A stretch of 64,000 nt of DNA from Streptomyces caeruleatus. GTDB taxonomy: Bacteria; Actinomycetota; Actinomycetes; Streptomycetales; Streptomycetaceae. The first letter of the stretch is position 1. Each line of letters opens with the position of its first letter. Under the pieces are notes generated by a model. It was not told where the DNA came from, made no database searches, and saw only the letters and a program-made list of their open reading frames with translations. Positions 26,862 to 36,364 of this stretch are shown here, in pieces. The translations under genes were made by a program, and so were the position numbers. Where the stretch lies: contig NZ_KQ948932.1 in assembly GCF_001514235.1 (NCBI RefSeq), forward strand, positions 16,247-80,246, read 5' to 3'.

Positions 26862-28988
26862 ATGGCTACCACTTCACTTGACCTGGCCAAGGTCCGCAAC
26901 ATCGGGATCATGGCCCACATCGACGCGGGCAAGACGACCACCACCGAGCGGATCCTCTTCTACACCGGCGTCAGCTACAAGATCGGTGAGGTCCACGACG
27001 GCGCTGCCACCATGGACTGGATGGAGCAGGAGCAGGAGCGTGGCATCACGATCACCTCTGCTGCCACCACCTGTCACTGGCCGCTCGAGGACAACGACTA
27101 CACGATCAACATCATCGACACCCCGGGTCACGTCGACTTCACGGTCGAGGTGGAGCGTTCGCTCCGCGTGCTCGACGGTGCCGTCACGGTGTTCGACGGT
27201 GTCGCCGGTGTCGAGCCGCAGTCCGAGACGGTGTGGCGTCAGGCCGACCGTTACGGCGTGCCGCGCATCTGCTTCGTGAACAAGCTGGACCGCACCGGTG
27301 CCGAGTTCCACCGCTGCGTCGACATGATCTCGGACCGCCTTGGTGCGCAGCCGCTGGTCATGCAGCTTCCGATCGGTGCCGAGGCCGACTTCAAGGGCGT
27401 CGTGGACCTGGTCCGCATGAAGGCGCTCGTGTGGTCCGCCGAGGCCGCCAAGGGCGAGATGTACGACGTCGTCGACATCCCGGCCACGCACACCGAGGCT
27501 GCCGAGGAGTACCGCGGCAAGCTGATCGAGGGCGTCGCCGAGAACGACGAAGAGATCATGGAGCTGTACCTGGAGGGCCAGGAGCCCACCGAGGAGCAGC
27601 TGTACGCCGCGATCCGTCGCATCACCATCGCGTCCGGCAAGTCCAGCGACACCACGGTCACCCCGGTGTTCTGTGGCACCGCGTTCAAGAACAAGGGCGT
27701 CCAGCCCCTGCTCGACGCGGTCGTGCGCTACCTGCCGACCCCGCTCGACGTCGAGGCCATCGAGGGCCACGACGTGAAGGACCCCGAGCTGGTCGTCAAG
27801 CGCAAGCCGTCCGACGACGAGCCGCTGTCCGCGCTGGCGTTCAAGATCATGAGCGACCCGCACCTCGGCAAGCTCACCTTCGTCCGGGTCTACTCGGGCC
27901 GCCTGGAGTCCGGCACCGCCGTGCTGAACTCCGTCAAGGGCAAGAAGGAGCGCATCGGCAAGATCTACCGCATGCACGCGAACAAGCGTGAGGAGATCGA
28001 GTCGGTGGGCGCCGGCGACATCATCGCCGTCATGGGCCTGAAGCAGACCACCACCGGTGAGACGCTGTCCGACGACAAGAACCCGGTGATCCTGGAGTCC
28101 ATGGACTTCCCGGCGCCGGTCATTCAGGTCGCCATCGAGCCCAAGTCCAAGGGTGACCAGGAGAAGCTGGGTGTCGCCATCCAGCGTCTCGCGGAGGAGG
28201 ACCCCTCCTTCCAGGTTCACTCGGACGAGGAGACCGGCCAGACCATCATCGGTGGTATGGGCGAGCTGCACCTCGAGGTGCTGGTCGACCGTATGCGCCG
28301 TGAGTTCAAGGTCGAGGCCAACGTCGGCAAGCCGCAGGTCGCCTACCGCGAGACGATCCGCAAGGCCGTCGAGCGCGTCGACTACACGCACAAGAAGCAG
28401 ACTGGTGGTACCGGCCAGTTCGCCAAGGTGCAGATCGCGATCGAGCCGATCGAGGGCGGCGACGCCTCGTACGAGTTCGTGAACAAGGTCACCGGTGGTC
28501 GTATCCCGAAGGAGTACATCCCTTCGGTCGACGCCGGTGCGCAGGAGGCCATGCAGTTCGGCATCCTCGCGGGCTACGAGATGACGGGCGTCCGCGTCAC
28601 GCTCATCGACGGTGGCTACCACGAGGTCGACTCCTCCGAGCTCGCGTTCAAGATCGCCGGTTCGCAGGCCTTCAAGGAGGCCGCGCGCAAGGCCAGCCCC
28701 GTGCTGCTCGAGCCGATGATGGCCGTCGAGGTCACCACGCCCGAGGACTACATGGGTGAGGTCATCGGCGACATCAACTCCCGCCGTGGCCAGATCCAGG
28801 CCATGGAGGAGCGGATGGGTGCCCGGATCGTCAAGGGCCTCGTTCCCCTCTCGGAGATGTTCGGCTACGTCGGCGACCTGCGCAGCAAGACGTCCGGCCG
28901 TGCCAGCTACTCCATGCAGTTCGACTCCTACGCCGAGGTTCCGCGGAACGTCGCCGAGGAGATCATCGCGAAGGCCAAGGGCGAGTAA
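26862..28988 (+). CDS. fusA: Translation elongation factor G
   Basis: This 708-residue GTPase drives tRNA-mRNA translocation and, with the ribosome recycling factor, splits ribosomes. G1 is AHIDAGKTTTTER near residue 18, G3 is DTPGHVDF near residue 86, and G4 is NKLDR near residue 140. Domain IV contains TGGTGQFAKVQI and domain V ends in a conserved RGQIQAMEERMG and FGYVGDLRSKTSGRASYSM. The ATG follows CGAGAGAAGACTGAAGCC. It lies between rpsG and tuf, the standard order. Confidence 0.98.
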   Translation: MATTSLDLAKVRNIGIMAHIDAGKTTTTERILFYTGVSYKIGEVHDGAATMDWMEQEQERGITITSAATTCHWPLEDNDYTINIIDTPGHVDFTVEVERSLRVLDGAVTVFDGVAGVEPQSETVWRQADRYGVPRICFVNKLDRTGAEFHRCVDMISDRLGAQPLVMQLPIGAEADFKGVVDLVRMKALVWSAEAAKGEMYDVVDIPATHTEAAEEYRGKLIEGVAENDEEIMELYLEGQEPTEEQLYAAIRRITIASGKSSDTTVTPVFCGTAFKNKGVQPLLDAVVRYLPTPLDVEAIEGHDVKDPELVVKRKPSDDEPLSALAFKIMSDPHLGKLTFVRVYSGRLESGTAVLNSVKGKKERIGKIYRMHANKREEIESVGAGDIIAVMGLKQTTTGETLSDDKNPVILESMDFPAPVIQVAIEPKSKGDQEKLGVAIQRLAEEDPSFQVHSDEETGQTIIGGMGELHLEVLVDRMRREFKVEANVGKPQVAYRETIRKAVERVDYTHKKQTGGTGQFAKVQIAIEPIEGGDASYEFVNKVTGGRIPKEYIPSVDAGAQEAMQFGILAGYEMTGVRVTLIDGGYHEVDSSELAFKIAGSQAFKEAARKASPVLLEPMMAVEVTTPEDYMGEVIGDINSRRGQIQAMEERMGARIVKGLVPLSEMFGYVGDLRSKTSGRASYSMQFDSYAEVPRNVAEEIIAKAKGE

Positions 28989-29013
28989 CGCTCCGCGTTC
29001 ACACGCTTTAGGC

Positions 29014-29041
29014 TTGACTCCGGAGCCGCCAGGGGTATTCA
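29014..29041 (+). promoter_or_regulatory. Promoter in the fusA-tuf spacer
   Basis: TTGACT (29014-29019) and TATTCA (29036-29041) are 16 bases apart. It would let tuf be transcribed independently of the upstream ribosomal genes, consistent with the high demand for EF-Tu. Confidence 0.65.
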
Positions 29042-29142
29042 CCCACATTTGTGGGGGGATGCCCCCGGCCCCGGGCTTTCCAGCAAAGATCACCTGGCGC
29101 CGATGAAGCAAGGCGTTCAGAACCACTCCACAGGAGGACCCC

Positions 29143-30336
<1,194 letters not shown>

Positions 30337-30383
30337 TTTTGTTGGTTTGACCTGGTAGCTCCAGCCTGAGCTGAGCTCCTGGA

Positions 30384-30418
30384 GGGGCCCGTACGACTTC
30401 GGTCGTACGGGCCCCTTT
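30384..30418 (+). terminator. Terminator downstream of tuf
   Basis: A perfect 14-base stem, 30384-30397 with 30402-30415, is capped by the very stable TTCG tetraloop and followed by TTTGC. It ends the string and also faces the convergent gene to its right. Confidence 0.85.
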
Positions 30419-30440
30419 GCTTTCCCGCAGGTGGCACGCG

Positions 30441-30950
30441 TCAGGTGTTGGAGCCGTCCTCGACGAGGCAGAAGTCGAGGTGGCTGAGGCCGTAGAAGGT
30501 CATGTTCATCGGGTTGACCGGCGCGTGGAGTTCCCCGTCCGCCTGAATGCCCGTGGGCCGGTAGTCGTAGACGTTGGTGTTCGGGCCGCCCTTGACGAGG
30601 ACGCCGATGGCGGCGAAGTCGTCGGAGATGTCGAAGTCGAAGGTGTTGTCGGTGCCGAGGTCGAGGATGGTGACCTCATCGTCCTCCCCGAACGACCCTG
30701 CCGACACCGGCTCGACCTGGACGATCCGGTCGCAGTCGAAGGGGGTGATGCTGGCGGGCAGCGAGTCGAAGTTCTGGTTACCCAGTACCTCTACCGGCTG
30801 CTCGCCGGAGGTGCTGGGAGGCCCCGGAACCGCCGACGCCGGGCCGGCGCCGACGGTGACCGCCAGGGCCGTGGTCAGGCCGAGGCCGATGCCGCGGGCT
30901 GTCCATCTCGCTCGGGTCGACCGTGTGGTTGTTCGGGTGGTTACTCGCAC
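30441..30950 (-). CDS. Secreted protein of unknown function
   Basis: The 169-residue product has a twin-charged N terminus and a signal peptide that should be cut after Ala40 (GPASA). The mature part is acidic and strand-like, with VEVLGNQNFDSLPASITPFD and GVLVKGGPNTNVYDY. It ends in YGLSHLDFCL, a pattern I associate with the C-terminal half of secreted or surface-anchored beta domains in several actinomycetes. Only two cysteines lie in the mature part. The GTG at 30950 is chosen because AGAAGGAGCACTCGTT precedes it; the frame is open upstream to 31184. It converges on tuf, while its 5' side faces the polysaccharide cluster. Confidence 0.72.
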   Translation of the reverse strand: MRVTTRTTTRSTRARWTARGIGLGLTTALAVTVGAGPASAVPGPPSTSGEQPVEVLGNQNFDSLPASITPFDCDRIVQVEPVSAGSFGEDDEVTILDLGTDNTFDFDISDDFAAIGVLVKGGPNTNVYDYRPTGIQADGELHAPVNPMNMTFYGLSHLDFCLVEDGSNT

Positions 30951-31256
30951 AACGAGTGCTCCTTCTTGCTCTGGAGGTACCGGAGTTCGCCCGGACTGAC
31001 ACGCATCCACCGCCGGGCATCTGATCATTTGCACAATCCGATGAACGCCACTCCCGGGACTTCCTCCGCCTAGCCCGTCCGGGTCGCGGAGCACCGGAAA
31101 GGCCGAGTGCCGACCGGCCGCCACACCTGGCAGTACGCCCTGCAAATAGGACATACATTTAAAAAAGGTTGATATAACCCTCATGGGGCGTGCGCTGATC
31201 CTCCGATGCGGCGGCGCCCCATGTCTTCGCCTAGGGCCGGGGTCACAGGGAGAACC
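30951..31256. other. Divergent spacer with an AT-rich core
   Basis: This 306-base gap separates the secreted protein gene from the first polysaccharide gene. Positions 31141-31180 are strikingly AT-rich for this genome (ACATACATTTAAAAAAGG followed by TTGATATAACC). TATAAC at 31173-31178 with GGACAT at 31149-31154, 18 bases apart, is a possible rightward promoter. No gene is seen. Confidence 0.5.
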
Positions 31257-32729
31257 ATGCGGCAGTCCACCAGCACGGTGTCAGGGCGGGCAGTTCCCCT
31301 CACACCGCACCGGCCAGCCATGCGCCGGAGCCCGGCGGACGGGTGGTACGTACCGGTCGCGGTCGGCGCCGACGCGGCCGGCATGGCGCTGCCGGCCGCG
31401 GTGGCCCTCTCGGTGATCGGTACGGCCCACCCCGTGCACCAGGCCATGGCCGTCACGCTCATCTGGCTGCTCGTGGGCCTCGCCGCCCGGCGCTACGCAC
31501 CCTCCGCCTGGGACGAAGGCGCCCCCGCCGGACCGGTCGTGCGGGACTGGCTGGTCCTGCTCGGCGTGCTGGCCGTACTGCGCACCGTCTCCGGGCTCGG
31601 TGACCCAGCCGCGACGGAGCTTGCCGCGCTGTGTCCGTCGTTGGCGGTGACCGTGCTGTGCCGCAAGGCGATCCACCGCCGCATCCTGACCGTACGCCGA
31701 CGGGCCGAGGGGCTGCGACGTGTCCTCGTCCTCGGCGAGGCCGGGGCCGTGGACGCCGTGGTCGGGCAGCTCGCCGAGCGTACGGACCACGGGTATGTGG
31801 TGGTCGGGGCCTGTGTGCTGGGCGACGGCGACGTGCTGTCCGGGGTGCCCGTGCCCGCCCGGCTGCCCGGCGACTCGCCGACCGCTCCGGACGAGGATGC
31901 CGCGCCGGTGGCGGACGCGGCCGAACTGCTCGGTGCCGACCTGGTCTTCGTCACCGCCGGCCGGCACATGTGCGGGGACCGGCTACGGCGGTTGTCCTGG
32001 GCCCTGCACGACCGGGGCCGTCGGCTCATGGTGCTGCCCGGCATCGTCGAAGTGGCCCGGCGACGGGTCCGTATCGCCTCCGCGGCCGGGCTCACCCTGC
32101 TCGACGTCTCGCCGCCGACGCGCCGCGGCCTGCCCACGCTGCTGAAGGCCGCCACGGACCGGTCGGGCTCGCTCGTCCTGCTCGTGGTGCTGGCCCCGCT
32201 GTTCGCCGTGCTGGCGCTCGCCGTCCGGCTGACTTCGCCCGGGCCGGTCATCTACCGCCAGACCCGAGTGGGCCGCAACGGGGCGCCGTTCCCCATGTGG
32301 AAGTTCCGGACCATGGTCGTGGACGCGGACCGGATGAAGGGTGACCTCGCGGCGGCGAACGAACACGACGGCCATATGTTCAAGCTGCGCCGGGACCCGC
32401 GCGTCACGTCCGCCGGGCGCTTCCTGCGCCGCTATTCGCTGGACGAACTGCCCCAGTTGGCCAATGTCCTGCTCGGCCACATGTCGCTGGTGGGCCCCCG
32501 CCCGCCGCTGCCCGAGGAGGTCGCCCGCTACGACCGGGTGGAGATGCGCCGGCTGAGCGTCAAACCCGGTCTCACGGGGCTGTGGCAGGTGAGCGGGCGG
32601 TCGGACCTGTCGTGGCACGAGACCGTGTCGCTGGATCTGCGGTATGTGGACAACTGGTCGTGGGGCTGGGACATGGCGGTCATGGCCCGGACGGTCCGGG
32701 CTGTGCTGGACGGGCGCGGGGCCTACTGA
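31257..32729 (+). CDS. Undecaprenyl-phosphate sugar-1-phosphate transferase (exopolysaccharide initiation)
   Basis: This 490-residue polyprenyl-phosphate transferase of the WbaP/WcaJ/CpsE type is predicted to load the first sugar phosphate onto undecaprenyl phosphate. Four N-terminal membrane helices occupy about residues 30-140, followed by a Rossmann-like domain (RRVLVLGEAGAVDAVVGQ) and a fifth hydrophobic segment near residue 305. The catalytic C terminus includes SPGPVIYRQTRVGRNG, MWKFRTM, SAGRFLRRYSLDELPQL, MSLVGPRPPLPEEV and KPGLTGLWQVSGRS. ATG 31257 is chosen for CAGGGAGAACC upstream; the frame is open to 31206. It is the first gene of the cluster. The sugar cannot be told from sequence. 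Confidence 0.88.
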   Translation: MRQSTSTVSGRAVPLTPHRPAMRRSPADGWYVPVAVGADAAGMALPAAVALSVIGTAHPVHQAMAVTLIWLLVGLAARRYAPSAWDEGAPAGPVVRDWLVLLGVLAVLRTVSGLGDPAATELAALCPSLAVTVLCRKAIHRRILTVRRRAEGLRRVLVLGEAGAVDAVVGQLAERTDHGYVVVGACVLGDGDVLSGVPVPARLPGDSPTAPDEDAAPVADAAELLGADLVFVTAGRHMCGDRLRRLSWALHDRGRRLMVLPGIVEVARRRVRIASAAGLTLLDVSPPTRRGLPTLLKAATDRSGSLVLLVVLAPLFAVLALAVRLTSPGPVIYRQTRVGRNGAPFPMWKFRTMVVDADRMKGDLAAANEHDGHMFKLRRDPRVTSAGRFLRRYSLDELPQLANVLLGHMSLVGPRPPLPEEVARYDRVEMRRLSVKPGLTGLWQVSGRSDLSWHETVSLDLRYVDNWSWGWDMAVMARTVRAVLDGRGAY

Positions 32730-32815
32730 GCGGGCGCGAGGCCAATCAGGTGGATCTCACGATAAGTCCGCTTGTCCCATCGGGTGTGGGGGCGCCCGGC
32801 GTCTACGTTCGGAGT

Positions 32816-33520
32816 GTGGACTTCCCCAGCACAGTCAGGCAGCTCTCGAAGGCGCAGAAGCCTGCCCGCGGGGTTCCCGGCTACTCGCGGTTCGTCAATC
32901 GGCCGGCCGGAAGGCTGCTGGCGGCCGCGGCCCACCGCATCGGCCTCTCGCCCAACCATGTGACCGCCGCAAGCGGCCTGGTCACCTTTCCGGCCATCGC
33001 CGCCATCGCCCTTCACCCGCCTACACCAGCACTCGGAGCATGGGTCACGCTCGCCCTGCTGGTCGGGTTCGCCCTCGATTCCGCTGACGGTCAACTGGCC
33101 CGGCTGCACGGGTCGGCCGGCCCTGCCGGTGCGTGGATGGACCATGTCGTGGACTGCGCGAAGCTGCTGAGCGTCCACGCGGCGGTTCTGATCTCGTTCT
33201 ACCGGTTCTTCGACCTGCCGCATCCCGTCGTACTGCTCGTCCCGATCACGTTCCAGTTCGCCGCTGTTCTGCTCTTCTTCGGAGGGATGCTGACGGAACA
33301 GCTGAGGCGGCGAGCGACCGACGCACAGGTCGCCCCGGTGCGCCAGGCCTCCACCGTGCGCGGCATCGCGTTGCTGCCCGTGGATTACGGGCTGCTGTGC
33401 CTGCTCTTCCTGTTCCTCGGGCATGAGGATCTCTTCCTCGCGGTGTACGCGGCCCTGCTCGCGGCCCACCTGGTGCTCGTGCCCGCATTCTTCGTCAAGT
33501 GGTTCAGGGAACTCTCCTGA
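32816..33520 (+). CDS. CDP-alcohol phosphatidyltransferase family membrane protein
   Basis: This 234-residue integral membrane enzyme transfers a phosphoalcohol from a CDP-linked donor. The complete family motif is present: DSADGQLAR, then eight residues, then GAWMDHVVD, holding all metal-binding Asp residues. About five or six membrane helices follow the motif pattern. GTG 32816 is the best start for the conserved VDFPSTVRQLSKAQKP opening, but only GGAGT lies directly before it. A TACGTT box ends six bases upstream, so leaderless translation is possible. It sits between the initiating transferase and an acetyltransferase, and a cytidylyltransferase at the far end of the cluster could make its donor. 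The acceptor is unknown. Confidence 0.8.
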   Translation: MDFPSTVRQLSKAQKPARGVPGYSRFVNRPAGRLLAAAAHRIGLSPNHVTAASGLVTFPAIAAIALHPPTPALGAWVTLALLVGFALDSADGQLARLHGSAGPAGAWMDHVVDCAKLLSVHAAVLISFYRFFDLPHPVVLLVPITFQFAAVLLFFGGMLTEQLRRRATDAQVAPVRQASTVRGIALLPVDYGLLCLLFLFLGHEDLFLAVYAALLAAHLVLVPAFFVKWFRELS

Positions 33521-33563
33521 CTCGGTTCATGCCCCTCAAGAAGACAGGAAGGAGAGCCGCCCC

Positions 33564-34112
33564 ATGGCGGACACCACTGTGCCGACGGCCGGGGAACGCT
33601 CCCTGCGAGGCTTCACCGGAGCCGGCTACGACAAGGGGCGGCCCCTGCTCGTTCAGGCGGCCTGGTTCGCCGTTCTCAACCTTGTCTTCGTCAAGTGGTG
33701 GTTTCCGGCCCGCTGGCGTCCCGCTCTGCTGCGGGCCTTCGGTGCGCGGGTCGGGCGGCGGGTGTTGATCCGTCACCGTGTGCGGGTGCACTGGCCGTGG
33801 CGGCTGGACGTGGGCGACGACGTGTGGATCGGCGAGGACGCCTGGTTGCTCAACCTCGAGCGCATCAGCATCGGCAGCAACGCCTGTGTCTCCCAGGGGG
33901 CGTTGCTGTGCACCGGAAGCCATCAGCGCCACAGCCCCACCTTCGAGTTCGACAACGGGCCGATCCGCCTGGAGCCCGGCGCCTGGGTCGCGGCGCGGGC
34001 CGTGGTGTTGCGAGGGGTCACCGTCGGGCGTGGCGCTGTCGTGGGCGCCTCGACGATCGCCCGCCGTGACGTCGCGCCGGCCGAGGTGGTCACGACGAGG
34101 GACGTGAGATGA
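33564..34112 (+). CDS. WcaF-like sugar O-acetyltransferase
   Basis: This 182-residue left-handed beta-helix acyltransferase resembles colanic-acid WcaF. One membrane-like segment (LLVQAAWFAVLNLVFVKWWF, residues 26-45) precedes hexapeptide repeats, for example WRLDVGDDVWIGEDAWLLNL, ISIGSNACVSQGALL and VTVGRGAVVGASTIA. The active-site His lies in LLCTGSHQRHSP. The ATG follows GGAAGGAGAGCCGCCCC and the stop overlaps the next ATG by four bases. It probably acetylates the repeat unit, with acetyl-CoA as donor. The exact sugar position is unknown. Confidence 0.82.
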   Translation: MADTTVPTAGERSLRGFTGAGYDKGRPLLVQAAWFAVLNLVFVKWWFPARWRPALLRAFGARVGRRVLIRHRVRVHWPWRLDVGDDVWIGEDAWLLNLERISIGSNACVSQGALLCTGSHQRHSPTFEFDNGPIRLEPGAWVAARAVVLRGVTVGRGAVVGASTIARRDVAPAEVVTTRDVR

Positions 34113-35221
34113 GACTCGTGCACGTGGTGACGCTCGTCAGCGAGGACGGGGCGTACGGCGGCCCCACGAGCGTGGCGACGGGACAGTTGGAGGAGTGCGC
34201 CGCGCGCGGCCACGAGGTCACGCTGCTTTCCCTGTGGCGCGGCAGATCCCGGGCGCCGGCGCGCATCGGCTCGGTGCCGCTGCGAACGCGTCCGGCGCGC
34301 GCGCTGCTTCCGGGCCGCTTCACCGGAATCATGCACCCGATGCTGGTGAGGGACATGTGGCGCTGCATGGGCAGGGCCGATGTGGTGCACATCCACGCGG
34401 GGCGCGACCTCGTCTCCCTCACCGCGCTGGCCGTGGCGGCGCTGCGGGGAAAGAGGTTCTTCACGCAGACGCATGGAATGGTGGAGCCACGGCACAGGCT
34501 GGTCGCCAGGATCTTCGACCGTCTGTACGTGCCTTTGCTGCGCCGGGCGCGCGGTTGTCTGGTCCTCACCGAGCGGGAGCGGCGGGCCGTGTCCGAGGTC
34601 GTCGGACCGCAGTGCCCGCCGCTGCTGACGCTGCCCAACGGGGTGCGGCCGGAGCGTAACGCGGCGGTGGAGCGCCGACGGCACGCCCCGGAGGTGCTCT
34701 TCATGGCGAGGCTGCACCCGCGTAAGCGCCCGGAGGCGTTCGTCGAGATGGCCGCGCTGGTTCACCGGAAGCTGCCCGGTGTGCGCTTCACCCTGCACGG
34801 GCCCGACGAGGGCTCACTGCCGGCGGTGCGTCAGCTCATCGCCGAACACCGGCTCACGGATGTCGTCTCCTACGGCGGGGCGCTGTCGTACGCCGAGGCC
34901 CTGCGCGCCTACGCGAACGCGGCGGTGTACGTACTGCCGAGCGTGGACGAGCCCTTCCCCATGACCGTGATCGAAGCCCTGGCCGCGGGAGCACCCGTGG
35001 TGTGTACGGACACCTGTGGCATGGCGGACGAGCTCGCGCGCCGTGGAGCGGCGATCGTCACGGACGGCAGTCCGCCGACCATGGCCGACGCGGTCTGCGA
35101 GCTGCTCACCGACGAGAACAAGCGAGACGGGGTGGTGAAAGCGGGCAAGCGCGCAGTGGAAGAGGCCTTCTCCATCCACGCGGTGACGGACCGGCTGGAA
35201 GAGCTCTACCGAAATCTCTGA
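34109..35221 (+). CDS. GT4-family glycosyltransferase
   Basis: This is a 370-residue GT-B fold retaining glycosyltransferase. The N-terminal domain begins MRLVHVVTLVSEDGAYGGPT and has DVVHIHAGRDL near residue 92. The C-terminal donor domain has LFMARLHPRKRPEAFVEMA near residue 198, FTLHGPDEGSL, and the EX7E motif in SVDEPFPMTVIEALAAGAPV near residue 278. It overlaps the acetyltransferase stop by four bases, so the two are translated as a pair. Donor and acceptor sugars are unknown; GDP- or UDP-sugars are usual for this family. Confidence 0.85.
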   Translation: MRLVHVVTLVSEDGAYGGPTSVATGQLEECAARGHEVTLLSLWRGRSRAPARIGSVPLRTRPARALLPGRFTGIMHPMLVRDMWRCMGRADVVHIHAGRDLVSLTALAVAALRGKRFFTQTHGMVEPRHRLVARIFDRLYVPLLRRARGCLVLTERERRAVSEVVGPQCPPLLTLPNGVRPERNAAVERRRHAPEVLFMARLHPRKRPEAFVEMAALVHRKLPGVRFTLHGPDEGSLPAVRQLIAEHRLTDVVSYGGALSYAEALRAYANAAVYVLPSVDEPFPMTVIEALAAGAPVVCTDTCGMADELARRGAAIVTDGSPPTMADAVCELLTDENKRDGVVKAGKRAVEEAFSIHAVTDRLEELYRNL

Positions 35222-35355
35222 CAGGCCCAGACGGAGGCATCAGGTGACTCGGGGCACGGAAGGGCGTGGCATATCAGTCTAATTCGGATAAATAGTGCAT
35301 AACCTACCAGGCAGATCTCAGTGACCACCGATTCCGGGTTTCTGGAGGAGCTGCC
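35222..35355 (+). other. AT-rich spacer before the epimerase gene
   Basis: The 134-base gap includes a run of low-GC sequence at 35272-35310 (ATATCAGTCTAATTCGGATA followed by AATAGTGCATAACC). It may contain a cluster-internal promoter, but I cannot pick a convincing -35/-10 pair. Confidence 0.4.
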
Positions 35356-36336
35356 ATGACCAACCAGGTGGACGTCGTCGTTGCCGGAGGCGGGGGATTC
35401 ATCGGTGGGCACCTGGCTGCCGACCTCCTGGCGCAGGGGATGTCCGTCCGCTGCGTCGACGTCAAGCCGCAGCACGAGTGGCACCAACTGCACCCCGAGG
35501 CCGAGAACGTCGTCGCGGATCTGTCGCTCCTCGAGAACGCCCGCGCCGCGGTCCGCGACGCCGGCCAGGTGTACATGCTGGCCGCCGACATGGGCGGCAT
35601 GGGATTCATCGAGAACCACAAGGCCGCCTGCATGATGTCGGTGCTGACCAGCACCCACATGCTCAAGGCCGCGCACGAGGCCGGTGTGGAGCGCTACTTC
35701 TACTCCTCGTCCGCCTGTGTGTACGCCGCCGGCAAGCAGACCGCCTCGAACGTCACCGCGCTGAAGGAGGAGGACGCCTACCCGGCGCAGCCCGAGGACG
35801 GCTATGGCTGGGAGAAGCTGTTCTCCGAGCGCATGTGCCGTCACTTCGAGGAGGACTACGGCTTCACCTGCCGTATCGCCCGCTACCACAACGTGTACGG
35901 CCCCGCGGGCACCTGGACCGGAGGCCGCGAGAAGGCACCGGCGGCCGTGTGCCGCAAGGTCGCCGAGGCGGTCCTCTCCGGGGCGCACCGGATCGACATC
36001 TGGGGCGACGGCCGGCAGACCCGCTCCTTCATGTACATCGACGACTGTCTGCACGGCACGCAGATGCTGATGCGCGGGACCAGCAGTGTCCCCGTCAACA
36101 TCGGCTCCTCCGAGCTCGTCACCATCAACCAACTGGTCGACATCGTCGAGGAGATCGCGGGCATCCGCTGCGAGCGCAAGTACCAGCTGGACGCTCCGCA
36201 GGGCGTACGCGGCCGCAACTCCGACAACAGCCTGATCCGCGAACTCCACGGCTGGGAGCCGTCGATCCCCCTGGCCGAGGGGATGGAGAAGACGTACGCC
36301 TGGGTCTACGACCAGGTCAAGCGCGCCCGCTCCTGA
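35356..36336 (+). CDS. GDP-mannose 3,5-epimerase-like sugar nucleotide epimerase
   Basis: This 326-residue extended short-chain dehydrogenase is predicted to convert GDP-D-mannose to GDP-L-galactose and/or GDP-L-gulose with bound NAD. The Rossmann loop is GGGGFIGGHL at residues 11-20. The family signatures LAADMGGMGFIENH (75-88), SSSACVY (117-123), YGWEK (150-154) and GTWTGGREKAPAAVCR (185-200) all match the plant enzyme as I recall it. The catalytic residues C121, Y150, K154 and K193 sit at a constant offset of 24 from Arabidopsis C145, Y174, K178 and K217. The ATG follows CTGGAGGAGCTGCC. It would supply an unusual L-sugar donor to the neighbouring glycosyltransferases. Confidence 0.88.
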   Translation: MTNQVDVVVAGGGGFIGGHLAADLLAQGMSVRCVDVKPQHEWHQLHPEAENVVADLSLLENARAAVRDAGQVYMLAADMGGMGFIENHKAACMMSVLTSTHMLKAAHEAGVERYFYSSSACVYAAGKQTASNVTALKEEDAYPAQPEDGYGWEKLFSERMCRHFEEDYGFTCRIARYHNVYGPAGTWTGGREKAPAAVCRKVAEAVLSGAHRIDIWGDGRQTRSFMYIDDCLHGTQMLMRGTSSVPVNIGSSELVTINQLVDIVEEIAGIRCERKYQLDAPQGVRGRNSDNSLIRELHGWEPSIPLAEGMEKTYAWVYDQVKRARS

Positions 36337-36364
36337 CCCTTCGAACCGGCCGGGAGAGCAGTCG

